From: Arthrobacter sp. MYb213
Lineage (GTDB): Bacteria > Actinomycetota > Actinomycetes > Actinomycetales > Micrococcaceae
Assembly (NCBI RefSeq): GCF_002979915.1
Contig: NZ_PCQA01000004.1
Span: 186,001-250,000, forward strand
DNA: 64,000 nt
Direction: 5' to 3'
Every line of letters starts with the position of its first letter. Position 1 is the stretch's first letter. Below, one piece after another: positions 10,259 to 18,495 of this stretch. The notes under the pieces were generated by a model that did not search any database, was not told where the DNA came from, and worked only from the letters and a program-made list of their open reading frames with translations. Made by a program: the position numbers and the translations under genes.

Positions 10259-10669
10259 GTGCAAAACTCCAAGGAAACCCGCTGTCCCTGTCGTGAGCTC
10301 GATGCGCAGAAGCGCAGTTATTTAGACTGCTGCCAACCTTTTCATGACGGGCGTGCCAGCGCAGATCATCTGCCACAGACCGCTGAGGAATTAATGCGCT
10401 CGCGCTATAGCGCCTTTGTGCTGGGAAAAACGCAGTATTTACTTGATACCTGGCACGAGACCACACGGCCTAAGAACCTTGAGCTAGATGCTGACATGCG
10501 CTGGTTAGGTTTGGAAATTCATCAAACTCGAGCCGGAGGCCCTGACGCTACTAGAGGTGTCGTGGACTTTGAGGCGCACTACGCCCAGGGGCGTGGACAA
10601 GATAGCCAACGCGAAGTGAGCTCATTCGTGCGCGAAAATGGTGCCTGGTTTTACGTCGATGCACTGTAG
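10259..10669 (+). CDS. ychJ: YchJ-family SEC-C zinc-binding protein (UPF0225)
   Basis: 136 residues starting with GTG. The N-terminal Cys pattern CPCRELDAQKRSYLDCCQPFHDG matches the SEC-C-like zinc site of YchJ. RSRYSAFVLG and the WLGLEI region complete the NTF2-like fold. Function is unknown. No Shine-Dalgarno is visible before the GTG, so translation may be leaderless or the start slightly misplaced. It converges on the ankyrin lipoprotein gene, with 11 bases between stops. Confidence 0.9.
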   Translation: MQNSKETRCPCRELDAQKRSYLDCCQPFHDGRASADHLPQTAEELMRSRYSAFVLGKTQYLLDTWHETTRPKNLELDADMRWLGLEIHQTRAGGPDATRGVVDFEAHYAQGRGQDSQREVSSFVRENGAWFYVDAL

Positions 10670-10680
10670 CGCGCTGGAAG

Positions 10681-11664
10681 CTACTTGCTTGAAGTGCGAA
10701 GAGTTGACAGCATCTGGGTGAGATTACGTTTCTCTGCCAAATCAAATGCGTTGGACCCCGAGGGGTCACTTAGATGCGGGTTGGCTCCGGCTGCTAAGAG
10801 CAGACGGACGATTGACAGTGAATTATTGGAGCCTTGTCCCAAGGAGATAGCCACATGCAACGCGCTCCAGCCAAGGTCATTGACCTTGTCCAACGGAACG
10901 TCGTGCTGCAACAAGATTCGTACCGACTCGACCTGACCTTCTTCACTAGCTAAGAAGAGGGCGGTACTGCCGAGGCGGTCCACGTTGTTCACATCCGCAC
11001 CGTGGGCCAGCGCCGAACGAAGAACTTCTTCTAAACCAAAAGCGCTGGCCTTTAAGAAGGGCGAATCTTGGGAAGAATTTTTTGCATCAGGTTGAGCCCC
11101 TGCGTTTATTAAGGTCTTAGCGAGCTTCTGATCGCGGTTGAGTACCGCGCGCATCAGTGGAGTATTGCCCCGTGAATCCTGTGCTTCCAGCTCAGCTCCG
11201 GCTTTTAAAGCTTTGCGTGCGGCCTTCGGATCCCGGTCGGCAACCGCCGCATAAAGAGCAGTGGTGGAAGCCGAAAGTACTGGAGCGCTTCCGGGAAGTT
11301 GCTTGAAGCTGGCCGAACCAGAACCGGAGGCCGCGGCGCTCGATAGCGGGGTCACATCTCCCTGCGTAGCGGAGGTTGTCGGTGATGACGTTGGCTTCGC
11401 TTGGGTGTTGGTGACAGTTTTAGTTGCCGCGCTGGCTGGAGCACTTGGCGCGCTCGGCTTTTTAAGTTGAGGGGCAGAGGGCGCTGCAGCTGGGCTTTGA
11501 ACCGGCAGGCTTGTTGGAGCGTTGGAAGAGGCGGTCGACGGGACGGGCGCAGCTTGTGGAACCGGGGAGGAGCAACTTGTGCATGCTCCAATTACGGCTG
11601 CCAAGGGGAGCGCTAGTAATGCGTAGCCACGCATTTGAGTAGAATGCCCGTGTCGAAGTGCCAT
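10681..11664 (-). CDS. Ankyrin-repeat lipoprotein
   Basis: 327 residues. The start at 11664 is chosen because GAAAGGAAAG lies directly upstream; an internal ATG at 11634 has no such site. The signal peptide ends in lipobox I-G-A-C28. A long Pro/Ser/Ala/Thr linker (about 32-125) precedes about five ankyrin repeats (from ~133), with motifs such as GNTPLMRAVLNRD, GSTALFLASEEGQ and GWSALHVAISLGQ. It is probably a surface-anchored protein-binding scaffold; the partner is unknown. The linker suggests the repeats are displayed beyond the peptidoglycan. Confidence 0.9.
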   Translation of the reverse strand: MALRHGHSTQMRGYALLALPLAAVIGACTSCSSPVPQAAPVPSTASSNAPTSLPVQSPAAAPSAPQLKKPSAPSAPASAATKTVTNTQAKPTSSPTTSATQGDVTPLSSAAASGSGSASFKQLPGSAPVLSASTTALYAAVADRDPKAARKALKAGAELEAQDSRGNTPLMRAVLNRDQKLAKTLINAGAQPDAKNSSQDSPFLKASAFGLEEVLRSALAHGADVNNVDRLGSTALFLASEEGQVESVRILLQHDVPLDKVNDLGWSALHVAISLGQGSNNSLSIVRLLLAAGANPHLSDPSGSNAFDLAEKRNLTQMLSTLRTSSK

Positions 11665-11827
11665 CTTTCCTTTCGAAAATCGGAAGTTTCTGGGTAGTCA
11701 CCTTAGTTCATACCCAATATCAATCTGCTAGTGAGCATATCGGGGAAAGCTGAAGATTTGCGGTCAATAACCGTCGAAATTGCTTTGTGCCGAATGCTCA
11801 GAGAACTTCGGTAAAATCTAAGACACC

Positions 11828-12958
11828 ATGGAATGCCTTTACTTCTCCGCCGACCGTTGTCACTCCTGCACGCAAATGACGGTGCCATACGCTGATCAGC
11901 TCCAAGCCAAAGTCGATCACTGCGCCACCTCGTTGGCGCAGTTCCCCGATCTGCAATTTTTGCCGCCACAGGCCAGCTCAGAATCGGGTTTCCGCAATAA
12001 AGCGAAAATGGTGATCTCCGGAACTACGGACAATCCCACCATCGGTATTCTCGACGCCGATGGCCACGGCGTTGACCTACGCAACTGTGGGGTGTGTGCT
12101 CCCGAGTTGCGTGCGCTGTTCCCAGTGATTGAACGCTACATCAAGGAACTGAAAATGATTCCTTACAGCGTGCCGAAACGTAAGGGTGAACTCAAACACG
12201 TCATTCTCACGTTGTCAGATACCGGTGCCGTGATGGTGCGTTGGGTACTTCGCACCAAAAAGCATTTTGTGGCGTTGCGTGATTCATTGCCGCAGTTTTT
12301 GGAGCTGCTGCCACGCTATAGCGTTGTTTCGGTGAACTTCTTGCCCGAGCACAAAGCTGTGTTGGAAGGTGAGGAAGAAATTATCCTCACTCGTCGCACT
12401 ACCCTGGAATTTGGTCTCAACGGGGTGCCGATGCACCTACGCCCGCAGGGCTTCTTCCAAACAAATACCGAAATCGCCGCGGCGTTGTACCGTCAGGCGC
12501 GACAGTGGATTAACGACGCGAACCCTGCCAGCGTATGGGATCTATACTCCGGTGTCGGCGGGTTCGCACTGCACTGTGCCGAAGGGGATCGTCTGGTTCA
12601 AGGAATTGAAACCAGTACCGAGTCGGTTGCGGCGGCTAATCTTGCGGCCGAAGAATTGGGCCAAGAAAATACGACCTTTACAGCGATGGACGCTACTGAG
12701 TTCGCATTAACTGCAGAGCAAGCGCCGGACGCGGTGGTACTTAACCCTCCGCGCCGCGGTATCTCTGCGGAGCTTGCCCAATGGCTGAACGCGTCCAGCG
12801 TGCAACATCTGGTGTATTCCAGCTGCAACACTAATTCCCTAGCTCGCGACTTGGAGCGCCTTGACGGCTTTAGCGCCAAACAAGCACGCGTGATGGATAT
12901 GTTCCCACAGACAAATCACTATGAGGTCATTGTGCGTCTGGAACGTATCGCGAGCTAA
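11828..12958 (+). CDS. rlmC: 23S rRNA (uracil-747-C5) methyltransferase
   Basis: 376 residues, the RlmC branch of the RumA/TrmA family of SAM-dependent 5-methyluridine rRNA methyltransferases. The N-terminal cysteines (C3, C11, C14 and one in NCGVC) are placed to bind a 4Fe-4S cluster. The SAM site is DLYSGVGGFALHC, followed by LNPPRRGI. The catalytic Cys lies in YSSCNTNSLARDL. The start immediately before the iron-sulfur motif agrees with the family. It converges on the antiporter gene eight bases later. Confidence 0.95.
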   Translation: MECLYFSADRCHSCTQMTVPYADQLQAKVDHCATSLAQFPDLQFLPPQASSESGFRNKAKMVISGTTDNPTIGILDADGHGVDLRNCGVCAPELRALFPVIERYIKELKMIPYSVPKRKGELKHVILTLSDTGAVMVRWVLRTKKHFVALRDSLPQFLELLPRYSVVSVNFLPEHKAVLEGEEEIILTRRTTLEFGLNGVPMHLRPQGFFQTNTEIAAALYRQARQWINDANPASVWDLYSGVGGFALHCAEGDRLVQGIETSTESVAAANLAAEELGQENTTFTAMDATEFALTAEQAPDAVVLNPPRRGISAELAQWLNASSVQHLVYSSCNTNSLARDLERLDGFSAKQARVMDMFPQTNHYEVIVRLERIAS

Positions 12959-12966
12959 GCATCGGT

Positions 12967-14550
12967 TTAGCGATCCAAGGTTGCGGTGCGCCTGTCTAGG
13001 CGCAGCATGATCTCGTCAACCATGTGCGGGTCGACACCAGGTTCGCGCCTGGCCTGCAGCAGCTCATCGCGAGCTGCTGCCTGTGCGGTGGACTGGATCG
13101 CGTCTGCCTTGGTGATTACCGCGCGCAACTGTGTGTACTTCTCATCGGTGATCGCATCGTGGGTATCAGGATCTGACAGCAAGATGTTGTGTAGATCGTG
13201 CATGCGTCGGGTGACCACGTGTCGGTAGTTTTCCGGTAGTTCATGCAATTCCATATTCGTCTTCAACGTTTTCACCGCAACATCCTCGGCACGTCGGGCC
13301 AACGCCCGGCGTGCCTTCTTGGTGGCTTGATCATTGCCACGCAATTTGAGCACGCGCATCAGTACCGGAAGCGTTAAGCCGGGCACCACCAGGGTCGCCA
13401 GCAACACCGTGCATGCTGCGACGACTACGAAGTTTCGTCCCTCGATAGGTGTACCATCCGCGGTGACCTTCGGCAACGCCAAGGCCAATGCCAGCGTCGC
13501 CAAACCGCGCATGCCACACCAGGTGAGCACCAGGGAGTCCTTTGCCGCGGAGACTTTGTTCATTCCGCGCATGGTATTTGGTAAGTGGTAGGTCCCGAAC
13601 ATCCATAGCGCGCGCACCAAAATCACCACCACGCAGATCGCCGCGACGCCGGGGATGAAACGGATCAGGTTGCTGCCTTCTTCTTGGATGACCGAGTTCA
13701 TTTCCAAACCCATCATGCCGAAGGCCAGACCGGTGGCTAACATTTCGAGTACTTCCCAGAACGCGCGTCGAGTCAGACGCTCCTGGGAGTCTTGTGGGCG
13801 GTCACGCCGTCCAAGTTCTAGGGCCAAAACCACGACGGCGACCACGCCCGAGGCATGGACTTCTTCAGCCAACATGTACACCGCGTAGGGCGCCACTAAG
13901 GTTGCAGCGCAACGTGCCGCAAGATTTGGCACGAAGCGGTTCAACGCACCGACGATCCAGGCCATGACGAAGCCTACGAGTATCGCAAGCGCCGCACCGA
14001 TCAAGAAGCTTGGGACAAGATTAAATCCAACCTCGGTGCCGTTTAGCATTGCGGTGACCGCAAGCTGGAAGAGCACGATTGCCATCGCGTCGTTAAAGAG
14101 GCCCTCGGTTTCCAATAATGAGGTGAGCCGGCGCGGCATCTTCACCTTGGTTGCGATCGCATCAACGGAGACCGGGTCAGGCGGTGCCACGATCGCTCCG
14201 AGAGCGATAGCTAAAGGAATGGAAAGGAACGGTGCGAAGACAAGCGAGGTTGCCGCGACGGCGCCTGCCGTCACCACGATCAACACCACCGCCAGTCGGA
14301 TCAATGCTTTCCAACGCAGCCGGAATACCGACCAAGAGCTTCGTTGTGCTGTGGCAAAGAGCAATGGGGGTAGGAAAATCGGGAGGATCAATTCCGGTTC
14401 GATATGCAGCTCAGGAATGAACGGCAAGAACCCTGCCAAGGTCGCCACGATCAACATCAAAATCGGATAGGGCAGCTTGATGCGTTCACCCAGTCCGACA
14501 ATCAATATAGTGGCGAATAACAGTGCAATGATCAGCAGGAAGAACTCCAT
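12967..14550 (-). CDS. Na+/H+ antiporter, CPA1 (NhaP-like) family
   Basis: 527 residues with about 12 membrane segments in residues 1-400. The CPA1 hallmarks are visible: PPLLFATAQ, the ion-binding region PPDPVSVDAIATKVKMPRRL, then ETEGLFNDAMAIVLFQ and WCGMRGLATLALALALP. The last ~125 residues are a cytoplasmic helical regulatory tail. It exchanges sodium (or potassium) for protons across the membrane in pH and salt homeostasis. AGGAAG precedes the ATG. No regulatory partner is adjacent. Confidence 0.95.
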   Translation of the reverse strand: MEFFLLIIALLFATILIVGLGERIKLPYPILMLIVATLAGFLPFIPELHIEPELILPIFLPPLLFATAQRSSWSVFRLRWKALIRLAVVLIVVTAGAVAATSLVFAPFLSIPLAIALGAIVAPPDPVSVDAIATKVKMPRRLTSLLETEGLFNDAMAIVLFQLAVTAMLNGTEVGFNLVPSFLIGAALAILVGFVMAWIVGALNRFVPNLAARCAATLVAPYAVYMLAEEVHASGVVAVVVLALELGRRDRPQDSQERLTRRAFWEVLEMLATGLAFGMMGLEMNSVIQEEGSNLIRFIPGVAAICVVVILVRALWMFGTYHLPNTMRGMNKVSAAKDSLVLTWCGMRGLATLALALALPKVTADGTPIEGRNFVVVAACTVLLATLVVPGLTLPVLMRVLKLRGNDQATKKARRALARRAEDVAVKTLKTNMELHELPENYRHVVTRRMHDLHNILLSDPDTHDAITDEKYTQLRAVITKADAIQSTAQAAARDELLQARREPGVDPHMVDEIMLRLDRRTATLDR

Positions 14551-14611
14551 AGTCTTCCTATTCTAATCGCGGTATCTATAACTCAAGGTATTTACGAGGA
14601 AAAATAACTCG

Positions 14612-15091
14612 TTACCGTAGTCCTTCGCCTAGCAACGGAGCTAGTGAATCCCAGATGTTGATGGCGCAACCATTGTGTCGGTCAAAGTTTTCCTGGACAG
14701 GCTGATCGCCAATTTTCCCTTTAACTTTCGCGGTGACCGGTCCACCGTAGAATTCGGTGCAAGTTTGTTGTGCAGAGGGTTTGTTGGCGAGTAATTCGGG
14801 GTTCTTTGCCAGTAACTCACAGGCATCATTGGCGTTGGGAAGTGTGCTGGATTCGGTCGCTCGGTCCCCACGGCACTGAAGATGATATTCGTTGTCCACA
14901 GATTTACCATCAAAACTAATGCTGATCTTTAGATCCGCTGAGGTGCTGGCGGGAGCGGAAGCCGTTTGGGGATTTGACGTCGCACAACCGGCGAGCAACA
15001 GCCCGGCCAGAAGCGGTGTTATCCACGCTAAGGCAGAAGTGCTGAGCTGATCTTTGAGTCGTCCCATAGGCTCATTGTGCTCGGCCAACAT
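14612..15091 (-). CDS. Subtilisin-inhibitor-like (SSI, I16) lipoprotein
   Basis: A 159-residue protein with lipobox L-A-G-C36 (an alternative start at 15067 shortens the leader). The rest resembles Streptomyces subtilisin inhibitor. Four cysteines (C73, C91, C111, C142) occupy the two disulfide positions, around ISFDGKS, CTEFYGGP and RHNGCAINIWD. SSI proteins are usually secreted free and block serine proteases by a loop after the third cysteine. Here the protein is predicted to be membrane-anchored, and the residue aligned with the P1 methionine is Glu113. The GGP form of the loop may mean it no longer inhibits subtilisins. Confidence 0.8.
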   Translation of the reverse strand: MLAEHNEPMGRLKDQLSTSALAWITPLLAGLLLAGCATSNPQTASAPASTSADLKISISFDGKSVDNEYHLQCRGDRATESSTLPNANDACELLAKNPELLANKPSAQQTCTEFYGGPVTAKVKGKIGDQPVQENFDRHNGCAINIWDSLAPLLGEGLR

Positions 15092-15100
15092 GGGAGTTAG

Positions 15101-16000
15101 CTAGTGTTTTGGGGTAATTGGCAGGCTAAGTGCTACCTGCAATAGTTTGGCACGAAGCACATCCGCACGCTGTGCAAACTCTTTTTGCAACCGCACATAC
15201 TGCGCCTTGCCCTCGGGAGTTTCGATGCGGATGGGATCATGACCCCACTGGGCCAAATCATAAGGTGAAGCTTGCATGTCCATGGTGCGAATGTCCCAGG
15301 CAAGTTCAAAGCAGTCCATGACCAGATCGGTCGGTACCGCAGGGCTCAACTTATAAGCCCATTTATAGAGATCCATATTTCCGTGAAGGCATCCGGGCTG
15401 TTCGAGGTCCACCTGCGTGTCCCGCGTTGGTTGCAATTCGTTGAGTGGCACCGCTTGTGGGGTGTAAAACCTGAACGCATCAAAGTGGGTGCAGCGGATC
15501 TTATGGTTTTCTACTACCTGATCGGTTCCGCTAGCTCCCAAACGTAATGGCAAATATTCATGACGGATACCGTTGAGCTCAGATTTATAAGCCATTGCCC
15601 ACTCATGCAATCCAAAGCAGGAAAAGTTCGCTGGGCGCTGTGCGGTATTGCGCAACAAGATGCGAGCAAATTCGGTAACACGTGTTCGAGACTCTGAGAA
15701 CTTCTGTATATCAAGTTCTACGCCAGGTCCGTCAGGCGTTTGTACTGCACGATAAAACTTCCAATCGGCACGCTCTTGAGCTTCTTCGCCGAGCAAAGCC
15801 ACACCAATTCCCGGGTGCCAACGGTAAAGCTGGCCAGGCTTCTGCGTGTAATAGGTGAAGAGAAAATCTTCGATGGGATGTTTGGCTCCGGTCATTCGCC
15901 GTTGCACAAATGGTTCGCCAAAGGTCCTAGCACGTTCCTCATGCGCGGCGGCACGTGCTAGCCACTGCGGGGCTTCCAATGTGGTTCCGGTCGAGAGCAT
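15101..16000 (-). CDS. Conserved actinobacterial protein, often labelled 3-methyladenine DNA glycosylase
   Basis: 299 residues. The N-terminal pattern (W-x-A-x2-H-x2-R, then RRMTGAKHPIEDFLFTYY, YRWHPGIG) is conserved in a family widespread in Actinobacteria. Automatic pipelines often name it 3-methyladenine DNA glycosylase. I see no helix-hairpin-helix or AlkA-type glycosylase motif, so that name should be treated with caution. Conserved His and Cys residues (FSCFGLHEWAM, IRCTHFDAFRF, QPGCLHGNMDLYKWAY) suggest a metal site. It lies next to the SSI-like gene, nine bases upstream on the same strand, and may be cotranscribed. Confidence 0.75.
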   Translation of the reverse strand: MLSTGTTLEAPQWLARAAAHEERARTFGEPFVQRRMTGAKHPIEDFLFTYYTQKPGQLYRWHPGIGVALLGEEAQERADWKFYRAVQTPDGPGVELDIQKFSESRTRVTEFARILLRNTAQRPANFSCFGLHEWAMAYKSELNGIRHEYLPLRLGASGTDQVVENHKIRCTHFDAFRFYTPQAVPLNELQPTRDTQVDLEQPGCLHGNMDLYKWAYKLSPAVPTDLVMDCFELAWDIRTMDMQASPYDLAQWGHDPIRIETPEGKAQYVRLQKEFAQRADVLRAKLLQVALSLPITPKH

Positions 16001-16077
16001 ACTTCTAATTATTCAGTTCATTAGCTGACGAAACCAGTTTGGTACGTCAACTCACATCTCGGATAAAGGAGTGCAAC

Positions 16078-16632
16078 ATGGAAAACCTTCCCCCCTGGGA
16101 ACCGCCAATGGGTGGAACCGAGCAAGTGCACCTGCTTGGCATGCTTGACCGGTTGCGAGTCACTTTCAGATATAAGGCCGACGGACTGGACATTAAGCAG
16201 TTGATGTTCAGGCTGCCCAGCAGTGAGTTGAGCCTTGGCGGATTATTGCAGCATCTTGCAGCCGTTGAGGATGAAAAGTTCACTTACTTCATCGCTCGCG
16301 AACGTCCAGAGGTTCTTCTTGAACTCACCGCTGATGGACGCGACCAGTTTGTGGTCAACCCCGTAGAGGATCCCGCAGGTCTTTATCGCCGGTATGACAC
16401 CTCGGTCGCCAAAAGTCGCAGGATTCAGGCCGAAGTGGTTGCCACCGGAGGGCTGGATACACTTTCGGCTCTGGAGTATGAGGGCAACCATGCCAGCGTT
16501 CGCCGGGTTATCTGCGATCTCATCGAAGAATATGGCAGGCATACTGGGCATGCAGATTTACTGCGTGAGGCCATCGATGGAAGGGTCGGCGAGGACGCAC
16601 CTTTCGACTATCTTCCGGTTTGGTACGGCTGA
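16078..16632 (+). CDS. DinB-like DUF664 protein (mycothiol-transferase superfamily)
   Basis: 184 residues from the ATG at 16078, preceded by AAAGGAG. The four-helix DinB/DUF664 fold is indicated by LGMLDRLRVTFRYKADGLD and LSLGGLLQHLAAVEDEKFTYF, with the metal His in each helix (GGLLQHL, EEYGRHTGHADLLRE). Proteins of this group include mycothiol-dependent S-transferases. Actinobacteria use mycothiol in place of glutathione, so detoxification is plausible but not shown. About 700 bp without an intact gene follow. Confidence 0.85.
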   Translation: MENLPPWEPPMGGTEQVHLLGMLDRLRVTFRYKADGLDIKQLMFRLPSSELSLGGLLQHLAAVEDEKFTYFIARERPEVLLELTADGRDQFVVNPVEDPAGLYRRYDTSVAKSRRIQAEVVATGGLDTLSALEYEGNHASVRRVICDLIEEYGRHTGHADLLREAIDGRVGEDAPFDYLPVWYG

Positions 16633-17345
16633 TTCCAGTCTGCGCAGTCCGCGCGGCACGGCGCAGATCGTTCTGGTCCACAAACCTAACAGTATGCAGG
16701 CGGAATAAATGGAGTTGGGTTCGTAATATTCCCATGTGCCAGAATTACAGCGCGTTTGTGCACGGAAACGATAATTTACTGATCTGTCGAATAGCAGCAG
16801 TAGTTTCCGAAAAGCCGTGATTTAGGGGAATAGAAATACGGGACGATAATTGCACGACTCTCAATGAGCCTGAGGAATTCTAATATTAGGGCCTAGCTCG
16901 CTGCTATTTATCCGCCGACTTGTAGCCGCCAAAAGATAAATAACAGTCATGGGCTTTAGGTGGAGCCCCGGGAAGAGACCCGTCCGGCTACGGCTAAATC
17001 GTTGTGATAACCCGTCGTCGTATGAGCGAGGAAGGCTTTGAGCTGCTGGACAGTGAGCACGCCAGTGTCGCCGTGATTTTCAATGACGCGATCAGGGTCG
17101 CCGAGGTAATCGCTCAGACGGGGGCATGGAGTCTATACCACTGCATTCAGTCTCCAGACAGTGCCTAAGAGAGTTGCCCGACTTCGCGTCCATCTCTCGC
17201 CGGTGCTCAGTCGAGGACATTCGGGCCTGCGTACAGGCTTTCATCCCTAGCCGGAAGTGGATTCTCGGCCCGTTATTGACCAGTACCCCGCCCAGGGGCG
17301 TGTTTCAATAGAATCTACGTATCGGCACCTGAATCCGGAGGACAA
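16633..17345. other. Gene-poor stretch with coding remnant
   Basis: These 713 bp hold no intact gene. A reverse-strand coding fragment lies at about 16956-17130 (listed separately). The inverted repeat TATTTATC/GATAAATA at about 16906-16941 sits near its end. The last ~70 bases must contain the promoter of the lacI-type gene. Nothing else was recognised. Confidence 0.6.
16956..17130 (-). pseudogene. Decayed 3' end of an unidentified gene
   Basis: A reverse-strand frame of about 57 codons opens just after a stop and has no start codon in the appropriate place. It reads like real protein (for example LSDYLGDPDRVIENHGD and LTVQQLKAFLAHTTTGYHND) before ending in TAA at 16958. The composition is protein-like, but I do not recognise the family. 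It is most simply the tail of a gene whose front was lost, beside the sugar-uptake operon. Confidence 0.4.
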
Positions 17346-18362
17346 ATGGCTACAAGGGATGACGTAGCGCGCCTAGCTGGCGTTTCTCCCAGCACAGTTT
17401 CGTACGTAATCAGTGGACGGCGCAAAATTTCCGATGCGACGAAGGCCAGGGTACTGGCAGCTATGCGTGAACTGAGGTACACCCCGAACGCCTTTGCGCA
17501 AGGTTTAGCTGGTGCGCGTCGCGGGATCTTAGCTCTGCATTTTCCGACGAGTGTCGACGGTTACTCCTCGACCGAGTTTGAATATGTCACTGCGGCGATG
17601 GAGCGGGCCCGGATGTTTGGCTATCACATGCTTCTTTGGTCTAATCCGATGACCGACGTAATGGGCCTAGAGAGCCTAGTTGCTCAGAAGCTCGTGGCCG
17701 GAGTGTTGCTGATGGAAGTGTCGATCTCGGATCCGCGTTTTGATGTCCTTAGGCGCGCGAAAATACCCTTCGCTTCTATCGGACGTCCAGATGACAATGC
17801 TGACGTGACTTATGTAGATAATGACTTTGCTGAAGCGGGTCGAATAGCTGTGGAGCACCTAGCAAGTCTCGGGCATCGTTCCATCATGTATATCAACGTG
17901 TCAGTTGAAGAGCAGGAAGCTGGCAACGGGCCCGGAATTCGCACCATACGGGCTATTAGAGAAGCCGTTGAGGGCCGAGACATGCTGTTGCAAGAAGTCC
18001 CGGTTGAGAACAATGCGCGGGGCGGCCGTGCGGCTTGGGAAGCCTATCTTGAGCTCCGTCCACGTCCTACCGCTGTCTTGGGTCTCAAAGAGTTTGCCAC
18101 TGCTGGATTCGTGAATGCCGCAGGCATGGCTTCTTGGCAGATTCCCAAGGATCTTTCGGTCATCGCGCTGGGCGTCGGTGACCGATCTGCCGAGATGGTG
18201 GCTCCGGCGCTAACTACTGTAGCCCCGTCAGGGGAGCATATTTCCCACGCGGCGGTGGAAGCGCTCGTGCAGCTAATAGAGGGGCGAACCCAACAGGTCC
18301 TTCAGGAGCTAATAACCCCAGTCATGATCGAAAGGGAAAGCTCCGGACCGGTGCCGGAATAA
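17346..18362 (+). CDS. LacI-family transcriptional regulator of the adjacent sugar ABC operon
   Basis: 338 residues with GGAGG upstream of the ATG. The N-terminal LacI helix-turn-helix and hinge are clear: TRDDVARLAGVSPSTVSYVISG, SDATKARVLAAMRELRYTPN. A periplasmic-binding-protein-like sensor domain follows from ~60. It probably represses the carbohydrate ABC genes starting 134 bp downstream in the same direction and responds to the imported sugar. A palindromic candidate operator lies in that gap. Confidence 0.95.
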   Translation: MATRDDVARLAGVSPSTVSYVISGRRKISDATKARVLAAMRELRYTPNAFAQGLAGARRGILALHFPTSVDGYSSTEFEYVTAAMERARMFGYHMLLWSNPMTDVMGLESLVAQKLVAGVLLMEVSISDPRFDVLRRAKIPFASIGRPDDNADVTYVDNDFAEAGRIAVEHLASLGHRSIMYINVSVEEQEAGNGPGIRTIRAIREAVEGRDMLLQEVPVENNARGGRAAWEAYLELRPRPTAVLGLKEFATAGFVNAAGMASWQIPKDLSVIALGVGDRSAEMVAPALTTVAPSGEHISHAAVEALVQLIEGRTQQVLQELITPVMIERESSGPVPE

Positions 18363-18390
18363 CTATCGCACTGTCCTATATTGATGTTCT

Positions 18391-18432
18391 TTGACGTAAC
18401 TGTTGACGCGCGTCGATGATCTACGTCACTAT
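18391..18432 (+). promoter_or_regulatory. Composite palindrome and promoter before the sugar ABC operon
   Basis: TGACGTA (18392-18398) and TACGTCA (18422-18428) form an outer inverted repeat around a perfect central palindrome GACGCGCGTC (18405-18414). The CG-centred core fits LacI-family operators. TTGACG at 18403-18408 could serve as -35, with CACTAT at 18427-18432 as a weak -10 (18-bp spacer). Bound repressor would then cover the promoter. This is a reading of symmetry only. Confidence 0.55.
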
Positions 18433-18495
18433 TGAGGGGATCACTCGTGCCAAGCCGGTACATCCTGCGGGGTACTTCTCAACGTGGAAGGCATC

